This document shows, piece after piece, positions 36,264-45,478 of a stretch of DNA of 64,000 nucleotides (position 1 is its first letter; each line of letters begins with the position of its first letter). The notes beneath the pieces were generated by a model, which worked only from the letters and a program-made list of their open reading frames with translations, was not told the origin of the DNA and ran no database searches. Origin of the DNA: Propionispora vibrioides (GTDB taxonomy: Bacteria; Bacillota; Negativicutes; Propionisporales; Propionisporaceae); the NCBI RefSeq assembly GCF_900110485.1, contig NZ_FODY01000002.1, forward strand, positions 1 through 64,000, in the 5' to 3' direction. A program made the position numbers and the translations under genes.

Positions 36264-36369
36264 GACACCCTATTGTGAAGAATACGTGGATACGTAAACA
36301 CTCTTTCAGGCCGAAGATTCTGCGAGATATGCCCATTATTCCACCCAAGGAGCAGGACTTTGTTCTTTT

Positions 36370-36398
36370 TTCAACGAATAACCTTTTATTCTTATAAA
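36370..36398 (+). promoter_or_regulatory. Likely promoter of the peptide transport operon
   Basis: TTCAAC (36370-36375), a 17-base spacer and TATAAA (36393-36398). Transcription would begin near 36405, giving a leader of about 135 bases before the first permease gene. Confidence 0.55.
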
Positions 36399-36415
36399 TA
36401 CCGCTTTTTTCTGCT

Positions 36416-36446
36416 GCCTGCCGGACGCATACCCGGCGGCTTTTAT
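36416..36446 (+). terminator. Terminator-like hairpin in the operon leader (first of two)
   Basis: GCC-T-GCCGG (36416-36424) pairs with CCGGC-GGC (36433-36440), with one bulged base, followed by TTTTA. It lies only about 10 bases after the predicted transcription start, so it may instead be a 5'-stabilising hairpin or end an upstream transcript. Confidence 0.55.
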
Positions 36447-36482
36447 TGAAAGCATATATGGCAACAGATCCGATACCGTTGG

Positions 36483-36520
36483 ACGAAAGAGGTATACAGC
36501 GAGTATACCTCTTTCGTTTT
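36483..36520 (+). terminator. Terminator-like hairpin just before the first permease gene (second of two)
   Basis: ACGAAAGAGGTATAC (36483-36497) and GTATACCTCTTTCGT (36503-36517) are perfect inverse arms around AGCGA, followed by TTT and, six bases later, the AAGGAG of the permease gene. It could attenuate entry into the operon. Confidence 0.6.
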
Positions 36521-36541
36521 AGAAAAAGGAGTGACTTGTTT

Positions 36542-37474
36542 TTGCTGCGTTACATTCTACATCGTCTACTCAGTTCCCTGGTAGTCCTGCTGGCCATTGT
36601 CACCATTACCTTTCTTTTAATGCACGCCATCCCCGGCGGCCCTTTTACCGGCGAAAAAAACCTCTCGCCAACGGTGAAAAAAAATATTGAAGAGCGGTAT
36701 CGTCTCAACGACCCCTTATGGCAGCAATACCGGGATTACGTCGTCCATTTAGCCTCGTTTGATTTAGGCCCTTCATTTAAATACGAAGGACGTACGGTCA
36801 ATGCCATCATCCAGGAAAGCTTTCCGATCTCCCTGCAACTGGGCAGTCTTAGCATTGTTTTGGCCGTTCTCTTCGGCATTCCGGCCGGTGCCGTGGCCGC
36901 GTTACGCCAAAATAGTTGGCAGGACTACCTGACCATGTTGCTGGCGACGCTGGGCGTATCTGTTCCCGGGTTCGTCTTTGCCACCCTGTTGATTTACCTG
37001 TTTGCCATTAAGCTGCAATGGCTGCCGGCAGCACTCTGGAACGGACCGGCCCATATGATTTTGCCGGCTTTGGCACTGGCCAGCCAACCGGCAGCCTTCA
37101 TTGCCCGCCTCACCCGGTCGAGCCTGCTGGAAGTACTGGCCCAGGACTATATTAAGACAGCGAAAGCCAAAGGATTATCCCAAACAGCCATCTTATTCCG
37201 TCATGCGTTGAAAAACGCCTTGATTCCGGTGGTAACTTATCTGGGACCGATGGCCGCCTCCATTATCACAGGTAGCTTCGTTATTGAAAATATCTTTGCT
37301 ATTCCCGGCCTGGGGCGGCATTTTGTCACCAGCATTTACAACAGGGATTACACCGTCATTCTGGGCATCACCGTATTTTACAGCGCCCTGGTTATCCTGT
37401 TCAACCTGCTGGTCGATCTCATCTATCCGCTCTTAAATCCGCGGATACAGTTGACTACGAAAGGAGAGGAATAG
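36542..37474 (+). CDS. Peptide ABC transporter permease (DppB/OppB family)
   Basis: A 310-residue membrane protein with about six helices. The N-terminus LRYILHRLLSSLVVLLAIVT is typical for this family; the ATPase-contacting EAA loop is near residues 205-235 (DYIKTAKAKGLSQTAILFRH). A TTG at 36542 is chosen as start: AAGGAG (36526-36531) is 10 bases away and the resulting protein begins as DppB proteins do. The open frame to 36446 crosses the leader hairpin and is unlikely to be translated. First gene of the peptide operon. Confidence 0.88.
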   Translation: MLRYILHRLLSSLVVLLAIVTITFLLMHAIPGGPFTGEKNLSPTVKKNIEERYRLNDPLWQQYRDYVVHLASFDLGPSFKYEGRTVNAIIQESFPISLQLGSLSIVLAVLFGIPAGAVAALRQNSWQDYLTMLLATLGVSVPGFVFATLLIYLFAIKLQWLPAALWNGPAHMILPALALASQPAAFIARLTRSSLLEVLAQDYIKTAKAKGLSQTAILFRHALKNALIPVVTYLGPMAASIITGSFVIENIFAIPGLGRHFVTSIYNRDYTVILGITVFYSALVILFNLLVDLIYPLLNPRIQLTTKGEE

Positions 37475-37476
37475 CC

Positions 37477-38379
37477 ATGCCAATGAGCAGTGACTTGTTT
37501 AAACCGTTAGCCCGTGACCGGCAGCCGGCCCTGCTCCTGCCGGTGCCTGAGCAGACTGCCTGGCATCGATTGAAAGAAAACAAGCTGGCTATGGCCGGAC
37601 TATATGGCATCATCGTCATACTGCTGCTGGCCGTCCTGGGTCCTTGCTTTTCCAGTCTCAGCTATTCCGACCAGAACCTCCAGGCGGTCAATCAGCCGCC
37701 CAGCGCCGCCCATTGGTTCGGCACCGACAGTCTGGGCCGCGACCTGTTTATCCGGGTACTCTATGGCGCCCGCATTTCTCTGGCCATCGGTTTTGTCGCC
37801 AGCTTAATCAATCTGACCCTGGGGGTTTTATACGGCGGCATTGCCGGCTTTTTCGGCGGACGCATCGACCGGATCATGATGCACATTGTCGACGTGCTGT
37901 ACGGGATTCCAGTCTTATTGTATGTTATTTTGCTGATGGTCATCTTAAAGCCGGGGCTGACCAATATTTTCATTGCGCTCGGCATTGCCTACTGGCTGAA
38001 TATGGCCCGTATTGTCCGGGGGCAGATTCTGCAGCTAAAAGAGCAGGATTACGTATTGGCGGCCCGCTCGCTGGGCGCCAACCACTGGCGCATTTTGCTG
38101 CGCCACCTGCTGCCCAACAGCCTGGGGCCCATCGTTATCACCATGACGCTGACCATACCGGAGGCTATCTTCACAGAGGCTTTTTTAAGCTTCATCGGGC
38201 TTGGCGTAGCTGCCCCGCTGGCAAGCTGGGGCGTGTTGGCTTCCGATGGGGTTACCAGCCTGCGTTCCTACCCGTTCCAGCTTCTTTTCCCTTCCCTGGC
38301 CATTTGCCTAACCATGCTGGCCTTTAATTTTCTCGGCGATGGCCTGCGGGATGCTCTTGATCCCCGCGTAAGGCGATAG
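37477..38379 (+). CDS. Peptide ABC transporter permease (DppC/OppC family)
   Basis: A 300-residue membrane protein with an N-terminal cytoplasmic leader, then about six helices. WFGTDSLGRDLFIRVLYGAR (about 84-103) and the EAA loop EQDYVLAARSLGANHWRILL are diagnostic. Two bases separate it from dppB. Its TAG stop codon coincides with the edge of a type-B repeat element, so the element inserted at or next to the stop without altering the reading frame visibly. Confidence 0.93.
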   Translation: MPMSSDLFKPLARDRQPALLLPVPEQTAWHRLKENKLAMAGLYGIIVILLLAVLGPCFSSLSYSDQNLQAVNQPPSAAHWFGTDSLGRDLFIRVLYGARISLAIGFVASLINLTLGVLYGGIAGFFGGRIDRIMMHIVDVLYGIPVLLYVILLMVILKPGLTNIFIALGIAYWLNMARIVRGQILQLKEQDYVLAARSLGANHWRILLRHLLPNSLGPIVITMTLTIPEAIFTEAFLSFIGLGVAAPLASWGVLASDGVTSLRSYPFQLLFPSLAICLTMLAFNFLGDGLRDALDPRVRR

Positions 38380-38559
38380 GGAATGTTTTCAAACTATCCG
38401 AAACGTTCCCTGACGGCGCTTTTTGTGCCATACTTCGTTAAATTTTTTTGAAATAGGGATCACTATCCTGTAAAATTCCGCGTGCCCTTTAGGGTATGCC
38501 TTGTCTGTCGCAAAAATCACTCGCCATGGCTCATTCCGTTAGTTTGAAAACAGCCCCTA
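38377..38559. repeat. MITE-like element, type B, copy 2 (183 bp), inside the peptide operon
   Basis: Ends TAGGGAATGTTTTCAAACTA and TAGTTTGAAAACAGCCCCTA, a terminal inverted repeat of about 19 bases. The leading TA is part of the dppC stop codon, and the trailing TA is followed at once by the AGGAGG of dppD. It matches 36081-36263 (reversed) and 60442-60606 (same direction). Confidence 0.87.
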
Positions 38560-38572
38560 AGGAGGACTTCTT

Positions 38573-39568
38573 ATGCAACCACTGCTTACTATTGACAATT
38601 TGGCTGTAGCTTTTGATACTTATGCCGGGCAAGTTCAGGCCGTCCGCGGCATTTCCTTTACCATGCTACCGGGCGAGGCCGTCGGCCTGGTCGGCGAATC
38701 AGGCTGCGGCAAAAGTGTTACGGCCCATGCCATCATGCAGTTAATTACCAGGCCGCCCGGACGCTATGCCTCCGGCAAGATCGATTTTGCCGGCACCGAT
38801 TTGCTGCAATTACCGGAAACAGCCTTGGAAAAAATTCGCGGTAATACAATCAGCATGATTTTTCAGGACCCCATGACCTCCCTGAATCCGGTACTCACGG
38901 TGGGAAGACAAATTGCCGAAGCTCTGGAACTGCATCAAAAGCTGAGCAAACGGCAAGCTGCTGAACGAGTTGTTGAACTCTTGGAACTGGTGGGTATTCC
39001 TGCGGCGCAGGAACGAAGCAGGAACTATCCCCACCAGTTTAGCGGCGGCATGCGGCAGCGGGCTATGATCGCGATGGCGCTCGCCTGCAACCCCCGCTTG
39101 CTCCTGGCTGACGAACCGACAACAGCCCTGGATGTGACCTTACAGGCCCAAATACTGGATTTGCTCAAAGAGCTGCAAGTCAAATTCAACACAGCGATTC
39201 TCTTTATTTCCCATGACCTTGGCGCAGTGGCTGAACTATGCAGCCAGGTCCATGTTATGTATGCCGGAAAAATCGTTGAATCGGCAGCTACGGCCGATCT
39301 GTTCGCCAACCCGCAACATCCTTATACCAAAGGGCTGTTAGCGGCGGTTCCCCGCCTGGACAGCGATGAGAAAATGCCGCTGGCCATCATCGACGGGCAG
39401 CCGCCCAATCTGTTACAGCCGCCGACCGGCTGTCCTTTCCACCCCCGCTGTCCCCAGGCCATGCAAATCTGCACTGAAGACTATCCGGAAACCATAAAGC
39501 TTCATGCGAAACACAGCCTCGCTTGCTGGCTGCAGCATCCCGCTGCACCCAAACCGGACAGGGAGTGA
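38573..39568 (+). CDS. Peptide ABC transporter ATPase (DppD/OppD family)
   Basis: A 331-residue ATPase: Walker [15 protein letters not shown]-loop [15 protein letters not shown], signature [19 protein letters not shown], Walker [16 protein letters not shown]-loop ISHDLG, and the C-terminal OppD extension with a cysteine cluster ([17 protein letters not shown]) that in relatives binds an iron-sulphur cluster. AAGGAGG directly follows the repeat element. Pairs with the DppF-type ATPase. Confidence 0.94.
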   Translation: MQPLLTIDNLAVAFDTYAGQVQAVRGISFTMLPGEAVGLVGESGCGKSVTAHAIMQLITRPPGRYASGKIDFAGTDLLQLPETALEKIRGNTISMIFQDPMTSLNPVLTVGRQIAEALELHQKLSKRQAAERVVELLELVGIPAAQERSRNYPHQFSGGMRQRAMIAMALACNPRLLLADEPTTALDVTLQAQILDLLKELQVKFNTAILFISHDLGAVAELCSQVHVMYAGKIVESAATADLFANPQHPYTKGLLAAVPRLDSDEKMPLAIIDGQPPNLLQPPTGCPFHPRCPQAMQICTEDYPETIKLHAKHSLACWLQHPAAPKPDRE

Positions 39569-39576
39569 TTGAACTT

Positions 39577-40551
39577 ATGCAGGAACAGGAAATACTACTG
39601 GAAGTAAAGCATCTAAAGAAATACTTCACTGCCCAGAGAGATTGGCTGGGACGACCAGCCGCTTACGTCAAAGCAGTGGACGATATAAGTTTTACCCTGC
39701 CTAAGGGTGAAACCCTCGGGTTGGTTGGAGAAAGCGGCTGCGGTAAATCGACGGCCGGACGGACACTGCTTCAGCTATACCGTCCAACGGCAGGTCAAGT
39801 CCTGTTTAAAGGCAGGGATATCGCGGCCTATACTTCAGAAAAAGAGCTGCGCCGCGACATGCAGATGGTTTTTCAGGACCCCTATGCTTCGCTCAATCCG
39901 CGGATGACTATTGGCGATATCATTGGTGAACCGTTGGACATCCATGATTTGGCTGCCGGGAAAGCACGATCCGAACGAATTGATGAGCTGTTGTCCCTGG
40001 TTGGCCTGGCGGCCGGCTACCGGAACCGGTATCCCCACGAGTTCAGCGGTGGCCAGCGTCAACGGGTCGGAATTGCCCGTGCGTTGGCGGTCAATCCCAG
40101 CTTTATCGTATGTGACGAACCCATCTCGGCCCTGGATGTTTCCATCCAGGCGCAAATCGTCAACTTATTGGAGAGGCTGCAAGCCGACCTGGGTCTCACT
40201 TATCTCTTTATTGCCCACGATCTGGCTATGGTCAAGCATATGAGCAAGCGGGTAGCCGTCATGTATCTGGGCAAGCTGGTTGAACTGGCGCCCAGCAGCG
40301 AGCTGTACAAGCGACCCCAGCACCCCTATACCCAAGCCTTGTTATCAGCCATACCCACGCTGGCTTCCTCAACAGCCGGGCAGCGGCTTCGGCTGTCCGG
40401 CGAAATTCCCAGTCCGGTCAATCCACCGCCAGGCTGCCGGTTTCACACCCGCTGCCGGCAGGCCATGCCGATATGCAGTCAACAGGAACCGGTTTTCACT
40501 GAGCTGACTGCAGGCCACTTTGCCGCCTGTCATCTATATAAGCTGAACTAA
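39577..40551 (+). CDS. Peptide ABC transporter ATPase (DppF/OppF family)
   Basis: A 324-residue ATPase: [70 protein letters not shown], and a C-terminal [17 protein letters not shown] cluster. The start at 39577 ([17 protein letters not shown]) follows GGGAGTG at the end of dppD; the frame is open upstream into dppD without a site. Confidence 0.93.
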   Translation: MQEQEILLEVKHLKKYFTAQRDWLGRPAAYVKAVDDISFTLPKGETLGLVGESGCGKSTAGRTLLQLYRPTAGQVLFKGRDIAAYTSEKELRRDMQMVFQDPYASLNPRMTIGDIIGEPLDIHDLAAGKARSERIDELLSLVGLAAGYRNRYPHEFSGGQRQRVGIARALAVNPSFIVCDEPISALDVSIQAQIVNLLERLQADLGLTYLFIAHDLAMVKHMSKRVAVMYLGKLVELAPSSELYKRPQHPYTQALLSAIPTLASSTAGQRLRLSGEIPSPVNPPPGCRFHTRCRQAMPICSQQEPVFTELTAGHFAACHLYKLN

Positions 40552-40591
40552 CCATTCTTAATTCAACTTATATATCAAAGGAGATCAATAG

Positions 40592-41392
40592 ATGAAACAA
40601 TTAGAGCAAACCATTCAACAAATACTAACCACCTGTCCCTGCCAGCAGGCCCTGCTGATCCGGCACCTTCCCAGCGGCCGTCAATTCGCGTTAAACCCGG
40701 ATCAGGTATTCCCTGCTGCCAGCATGATCAAGCTGCCGATTATGTATGAAGTGATGCGCCAAGCTTCCCAGGGCCGGCTCGCCCTGGAGGAGCTCCTGGA
40801 GGTAACGGAAGCCGTCCGGGTAGGCGGTGCCGGCATCTTGCAGGAGCTGCGTCCAGGCATTGCCCTGACAGTCCAGGAGCTAGTCACGCTGATGATTGTC
40901 ATCAGCGATAACACGGCCACCAATCTGCTGCTAAATCGGATTGGTCTGGCTGCTGTCAATAGCACGGCTGAACAACTCGGTCTTACCAATACCGTCTTGC
41001 GCCGCCGGATGATGGATTTTACCGCCGCCCGGGCCGGGCAGGAAAACCACACCTCTGTCGCCGATATAGCCAAACTGCTGGAAATCATGTATCAGCAGAC
41101 GACGCTGCCGCCGGAATACGGCGAACTGATGCTGAATATCCTGAAACGACAGCAAATTCGCGATAAGCTCCCCTTTTATCTTCCCGAAGATATTGCCATC
41201 GCCCACAAGACAGGAACGCTGGACGGCGTAGAGCACGACGCCGGCATTTTGTTTTCCGCCGGCGGTCCTTATCTCATCAGTGTGATGACTGCCGACTTAC
41301 CGGTTAATTATCAGGGCCTGCAATTGGTGGCGCAAATTGGCCGGGCGATTTTTGAGTACAGCCATACACCTTCCGCCAGGGCTAATTGCTAA
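40592..41392 (+). CDS. Cytoplasmic serine hydrolase of the class A beta-lactamase/PBP fold
   Basis: A 266-residue protein without signal peptide or membrane segment. It has the Ser-x-x-Lys motif (AASMIKLP, Ser44/Lys47), an SDN motif (ISDNTATN, 105-107) and KTG (AHKTGTLDG, 206-208). The Glu-x-x-Leu-Asn of true class A enzymes (Glu166), needed for deacylation of beta-lactams, is not seen in the expected region (about 140-155). With a peptide importer, an LD-carboxypeptidase and an M20 peptidase in the same operon, a role in cleaving D-amino-acid-containing wall peptides is more likely than drug resistance. Ribosome-binding site AAAGGAG. Confidence 0.8.
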   Translation: MKQLEQTIQQILTTCPCQQALLIRHLPSGRQFALNPDQVFPAASMIKLPIMYEVMRQASQGRLALEELLEVTEAVRVGGAGILQELRPGIALTVQELVTLMIVISDNTATNLLLNRIGLAAVNSTAEQLGLTNTVLRRRMMDFTAARAGQENHTSVADIAKLLEIMYQQTTLPPEYGELMLNILKRQQIRDKLPFYLPEDIAIAHKTGTLDGVEHDAGILFSAGGPYLISVMTADLPVNYQGLQLVAQIGRAIFEYSHTPSARANC

Positions 41393-41424
41393 CAATTGTT
41401 ATATGAAACAGAGGAGGAACTGTC

Positions 41425-43020
41425 ATGTCTTTAAGAAAACTACTTACCTTTTTGCTGGCGGCCATCTTGTTGACGTCCTTAAGCACAGGCTGCGGCAAAA
41501 CTACCAGTAACGAACAGGTGCTCCGCTACGCGCTGGAAGCCGAGCCGGCCACTCTGGACCCCGGCAAGTCGACGGCCATTCCCGAATCACTGGCCGAACT
41601 CCAGATTTTTGAGGGCCTTACCCGTCTGGACGCCAAGGACCAGCCAGTGCCAGGAGTAGCCGAAAGCTGGGATGTGTCGGCCGACGGCCTGACCTATGTA
41701 TTTCATTTACGTACCAATGCCAAATGGTCAAACGGTGATCCGGTCACTGCCCAGAACTTTGTCTTTGCCTGGAAGCGGGTACTAAATCCTGACTTTGCTT
41801 CGGAAAATGCTTATATGCTGTTCCCCATCAAACAGGCTGAGGCATATAATGGAAAACAGGCGTCTGCCGACCAACTGGGCGTTAAAGCGGTTGATGCCCA
41901 TACATTGGAAGTTACCCTGGAAAAACCGACTGCTTATTTTCTCAGCTTGGTAGCCTTTCATGCCTTCTATCCGGTTCATGAAGAAACGGTAACCGCTCAG
42001 CCCGATTCCTGGGCCACCGATGTGGCCACCCTGATTGGCAACGGTCCGTTCAAAATAACCAACTGGGTACATAACGGTCAAATTGATTTTGCCAAGAACG
42101 ATGCTTACTGGGATGCCGCCAGCGTCAAGCTGGCTAAAATGGAATGGCCTATCAGCGATTCCCAGGCAACCCGTCTGTCCATGGTCGAAAACAACCAGGT
42201 CGATATGATGGTTGAACCGCCGGTCAGCGAGCATGACCGGCTGAAGCAGGAAGGCTTACTTAGCATCTCGCCCTATCTTGGTGATTATTACTATGTATTT
42301 AATACCAAGCAACCACCCTTCGATAACCCCAAGGTCCGGCAGGCCTTTTCCCTGGCCATCAACCGGGAAGCCTTGGTCACGAACGTCATCAAAGGCGGTA
42401 AAAGACCGGCCTATGCCTGGGTAGCACCGGGATTGATCAATCCAGCCACCGGGAAGGACTTCCGCGAGGAAGGCGGCAACTATGTGACGGAAAATATCGA
42501 CCAGGCAAAAAAACTGCTGGCCGAAGCCGGTTATCCTGACGGGAAGGGGCTGCCGCCGATTACCATATTATATAATACCAGCGAACTCCATAAAGCCGTT
42601 GCCGAAGCCATCCAGGAAATGTGGAAACAGAATTTAGGCGTTGAGGTAAGCCTGACCAACCAGGAGTCCAAAGTATTCCTGGAGTCGCGGACACAGGGTC
42701 AGTTCCAGGTTGCCCGCGCTTCCTGGGTAGGCGATTATGCCGACCCCATGACGTTTATTGATGTGTTCAGAGATTCCGGTAATGACGCCAAATACCACAA
42801 TCCGGCCTACAACCGGCTCGTTGAACAGGCACAGTCAACCAATGACCAATCCGTCCGGATGAAGGCCTTGCACGATGCCGAACAGCTGCTGTTTGCCGAT
42901 GCCGTAATCATGCCCATCTACTATACGACACAACCCTATGTGGCTAAACCGTATGTAAAGGGTTATTTCTGGTCCATCCTTGGTCCGGCGGACTTTAAAA
43001 CGGCTTATATTGAAAAATAA
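41425..43020 (+). CDS. Peptide-binding lipoprotein (OppA/DppE/MppA family)
   Basis: A 531-residue SBP_bac_5 protein. The signal peptide ends in the lipobox LSTGCGKTT (Cys about 23). The family opening LRYALEAEPATLDPG and FHLRTNAKWSNGDPVTAQNF are clear, as is AFSLAINREALV later. It delivers peptides to the DppB/C permease. OppA-type members include MppA, which binds murein tripeptide; the enzymes around it make wall peptides a plausible ligand here, but binding residues were not checked. Confidence 0.92.
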   Translation: MSLRKLLTFLLAAILLTSLSTGCGKTTSNEQVLRYALEAEPATLDPGKSTAIPESLAELQIFEGLTRLDAKDQPVPGVAESWDVSADGLTYVFHLRTNAKWSNGDPVTAQNFVFAWKRVLNPDFASENAYMLFPIKQAEAYNGKQASADQLGVKAVDAHTLEVTLEKPTAYFLSLVAFHAFYPVHEETVTAQPDSWATDVATLIGNGPFKITNWVHNGQIDFAKNDAYWDAASVKLAKMEWPISDSQATRLSMVENNQVDMMVEPPVSEHDRLKQEGLLSISPYLGDYYYVFNTKQPPFDNPKVRQAFSLAINREALVTNVIKGGKRPAYAWVAPGLINPATGKDFREEGGNYVTENIDQAKKLLAEAGYPDGKGLPPITILYNTSELHKAVAEAIQEMWKQNLGVEVSLTNQESKVFLESRTQGQFQVARASWVGDYADPMTFIDVFRDSGNDAKYHNPAYNRLVEQAQSTNDQSVRMKALHDAEQLLFADAVIMPIYYTTQPYVAKPYVKGYFWSILGPADFKTAYIEK

Positions 43021-43084
43021 CTTCCGGAGCCTGTTGCTTTGATCAGTATCTTCTTTAAATCAGCCATAACGAGGTGAGCGACGT

Positions 43085-44035
43085 ATGCAAGTCAGTTCTC
43101 GCATAAAACCCCGGCGTCTCCGTCCCGGCGCCACCCTTGGTATCATCGCTCCGGCCAGCCCCGGCGATGCCCAGGTGGCTGCGGCAGGCCTTGAATTGCT
43201 GCGCGCAAAAGGTTTTTCCCCGCAGGTGGGTCGTTCCTGTGACCAGAAGGCAGGCTTCTTATCCGGTCCGGACAGAGAGCGCGCCGCTGATATTCATGCC
43301 ATGTTTGCTGATCCCAACATCGACGGCATACTCTGCCTGCGAGGCGGCTACGGCACCATGCGCCTCTTAGACTTGCTCGACTATGAACTAATTCGAACCC
43401 ATCCCAAGGTTTTTGTCGGCTACAGCGATATAACGGCTTTGCATACCGCCATCGGCCAGCGCAGCGGGCTGGTTACCTTTCACGGTCCCATGGTCGCCTC
43501 CGATATGGGCCATGAGATGCCCGACTATACCTGGAACGGTTTCAGCCGGGCCGTTATGAATGACCAACCGCTCGGACAGCTTTCAAATCCGGCCTGCACC
43601 GCTCCCCCCTCCTGGCTTGCGGCGGGAAAAGCGCGGGGAATACTGGCCGGAGGCAACCTAAGCCTGATCGTTTCCACCCTGGGAACCCCTTATGAACTGG
43701 ATACAGCCGGCAAAATTCTTTGCCTGGAAGAGGTGGGCGAAGCTCCCTACCGGCTTGACCGGATGCTGACCCAGCTCTTGCTGGCCGGCAAGCTGCAAGC
43801 GGCAGCAGGCATTGTGTTCGACATGTGCGCCGGCTGCGATGACGCCGACGATACTCCCGGCTTTACGACCGAAGAGGTACTACAAGAACGGCTGGGACAA
43901 CTGCCGGTTCCGGTACTGTCCCGCTTCTACTTCGGCCATACCAGCGAAAAAGCAACGCTGCCTTTCGGTATTGCGGCAGAGCTGGACTCTGCCGCAAACA
44001 GCTTTACTGTTACCGAGACAGCAACGATAAATTAA
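43085..44035 (+). CDS. LD-carboxypeptidase (S66 family)
   Basis: A 316-residue protein. It has the S66 signatures LGIIAPASPGD, GILCLRGGYGTMRLLDLLDY, the nucleophile region VGYSDITALHTAI, and late Glu/His regions (CLEEVGEAPYRLDRML; FYFGHTSEKATLPFG). It removes the terminal D-amino acid from murein tetrapeptides between an L- and a D-centre, in the cytoplasm (no signal peptide). LdcA in E. coli and YkfA in Bacillus act in wall recycling, matching the operon context. GAGGTGAG upstream of the ATG. Confidence 0.93.
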   Translation: MQVSSRIKPRRLRPGATLGIIAPASPGDAQVAAAGLELLRAKGFSPQVGRSCDQKAGFLSGPDRERAADIHAMFADPNIDGILCLRGGYGTMRLLDLLDYELIRTHPKVFVGYSDITALHTAIGQRSGLVTFHGPMVASDMGHEMPDYTWNGFSRAVMNDQPLGQLSNPACTAPPSWLAAGKARGILAGGNLSLIVSTLGTPYELDTAGKILCLEEVGEAPYRLDRMLTQLLLAGKLQAAAGIVFDMCAGCDDADDTPGFTTEEVLQERLGQLPVPVLSRFYFGHTSEKATLPFGIAAELDSAANSFTVTETATIN

Positions 44036-44036
44036 A

Positions 44037-44194
44037 GAACCGCCAATTAATTTACACTGTGCGGCCTGACCGATCTTTTTCCGCCTGGCTGCATCAGCAG
44101 AACCTTGCCAGAGCGGAACTATTCCTGCGGTTTTGTTTCCTTGCCAAACGAAAAATCGCTTACCAGAACGACAGGCTCACTAAATCGGCGGTTC
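44037..44194. repeat. Dispersed inverted-repeat element, type A (A2), between the LD-carboxypeptidase and M20 genes
   Basis: Ends GAACCGCCAATTAATTT and, inverted, TAAATCGGCGGTTC. It differs from A4 (GTAACCACTGATTAA) at several terminal positions, yet both ends have changed together and still pair. The core TATTCCTGCGGTTTTGTTTC is shared with the other copies. Confidence 0.78.
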
Positions 44195-44233
44195 CTTAGG
44201 ACTTTCCTCAGAACCCTGAAACGGAGGTGTCCA

Positions 44234-45364
44234 ATGGATACACACGCAAAAAAAAGACAGATTATTGCTATCATTGACGCCCTGCGGCCGGAATTGGAGG
44301 CCATCAGCCTCTTTCTCCATCAGAACCCGGAACTTGGCGGCCAGGAGCATCAGGCAGCCCAACGCCTGATGGAGGCTGCCCGGCAGAGAAACTTTACCGT
44401 TCAACAAAAAATTAGCGGCTATGAGACGGCTTTCATCGCCAAAAAAGGACATTCCGGCCCTAAAATAGCCTTCTTAGCCGAGTATGACGCCCTGCCGGGT
44501 TTGGGGCATGCCTGTGGTCACAATTTAATCGCCGCCATGAGTTGGGGCGCGGCGGCGGCTTTTGCCGAAGTAGCCGGTAACCAGGCCGTTTCCTATTTAA
44601 TCGGCTGCCCGGCCGAAGAAACCAGCGGTGCCAAAGTCAGTATGGCAAATGACGGTGTTTTTGACGAACTGACCGCCGCACTGATTGTTCATCCGGGAGA
44701 TGCCAACAACCTGGGCGGCACTTCCTATGCCTCTCACCCACTGCAAGTGACCTTCCGCGGCCGGTCGGCCCACGTAGCCAGCAAGACCGATAAAGGCAGT
44801 AATGCTCTCGATGCGCTGGTCATGTTTTATCAGGGCTTGCAGCAGCTCCGGCATACCTTTACCCAGGAGAACATCATCGCCGGCATGATTACCAAAGGCG
44901 GTATCGCTCCCAATATCGTACCGGCTGAAGCGGAAGCCAAATTTACCATTCGCGCCTTATCTTCGCACTATCTGGAAACCACTATCCTGCCAGCCGTACA
45001 GCGCCTTGCCCAAGGAGTTGCCCTGGCAACCGGTACGGCAGTAGAAACCTGTCACTATGAACCGCTGTTTAAAGAACTGCTCAATCATCCCAAACTACTT
45101 CAGCTATACCAGAACAACATGATGCTGCTCGGTGAAACAGTCACGCGGCTTAAGTCACAGGATGCCGATGGCTCCACCGATGTAGGCAATGTCAGCCACG
45201 CCGTGCCCACCATTCATCCCGATATTGCCATCGGCAGCCCATTAACCGCCCATACTCCGGAATTTGCCCTGGCAGCAGGCTCTCCCTACGCGCAGGAACG
45301 CCTGCTGGTAGGCGCTAAGGCCATGGCCATGACGGCGGTTGATTTGCTAACTACCAGCCTTTAA
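44234..45364 (+). CDS. M20-family peptidase/amidohydrolase
   Basis: A 376-residue metallopeptidase of the M20D group (aminobenzoyl-glutamate hydrolase/aminoacylase type): HQNPELGGQEHQAA, AEYDALPGLGHACGHNLIAA (zinc ligands), GCPAEETSGAKV, a dimerisation insert, and a final HTPEFALAAGSPYAQE. The start at 44234 follows ACGGAGGTG; the longer frame from 44105 would translate the repeat element and is rejected. As the last gene of the peptide operon it probably splits imported peptides or a D-acyl product. Substrate not provable from sequence. Confidence 0.87.
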   Translation: MDTHAKKRQIIAIIDALRPELEAISLFLHQNPELGGQEHQAAQRLMEAARQRNFTVQQKISGYETAFIAKKGHSGPKIAFLAEYDALPGLGHACGHNLIAAMSWGAAAAFAEVAGNQAVSYLIGCPAEETSGAKVSMANDGVFDELTAALIVHPGDANNLGGTSYASHPLQVTFRGRSAHVASKTDKGSNALDALVMFYQGLQQLRHTFTQENIIAGMITKGGIAPNIVPAEAEAKFTIRALSSHYLETTILPAVQRLAQGVALATGTAVETCHYEPLFKELLNHPKLLQLYQNNMMLLGETVTRLKSQDADGSTDVGNVSHAVPTIHPDIAIGSPLTAHTPEFALAAGSPYAQERLLVGAKAMAMTAVDLLTTSL

Positions 45365-45413
45365 CCGTAAAAGCCCAACTCGGATTATCCCTATCCCAGT
45401 TGTCCTGTTAAAT

Positions 45414-45457
45414 AAAAATGCGTTGCTTCGCAAACTACGGTGAAGCAACGCATTTTT
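45414..45457. terminator. Bidirectional terminator after the peptide operon
   Basis: AAAAATGCGTTGCTTC (45414-45429) pairs perfectly with GAAGCAACGCATTTTT (45442-45457); serves the M20 gene and the convergent EamA gene. Confidence 0.93.
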
Positions 45458-45478
45458 TATTTATAACAGGCTAACCGG

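Noticed and set aside
36209..36397. 62-codon open frame upstream of the peptide operon
   Set aside because: It starts inside a type-B repeat element and has no ribosome-binding site; it runs over the predicted promoter.
40592..41392. Annotation as a beta-lactam resistance gene
   Set aside because: No signal peptide, no visible Glu166 motif, and an operon of peptide uptake and wall-peptide enzymes make resistance unlikely.
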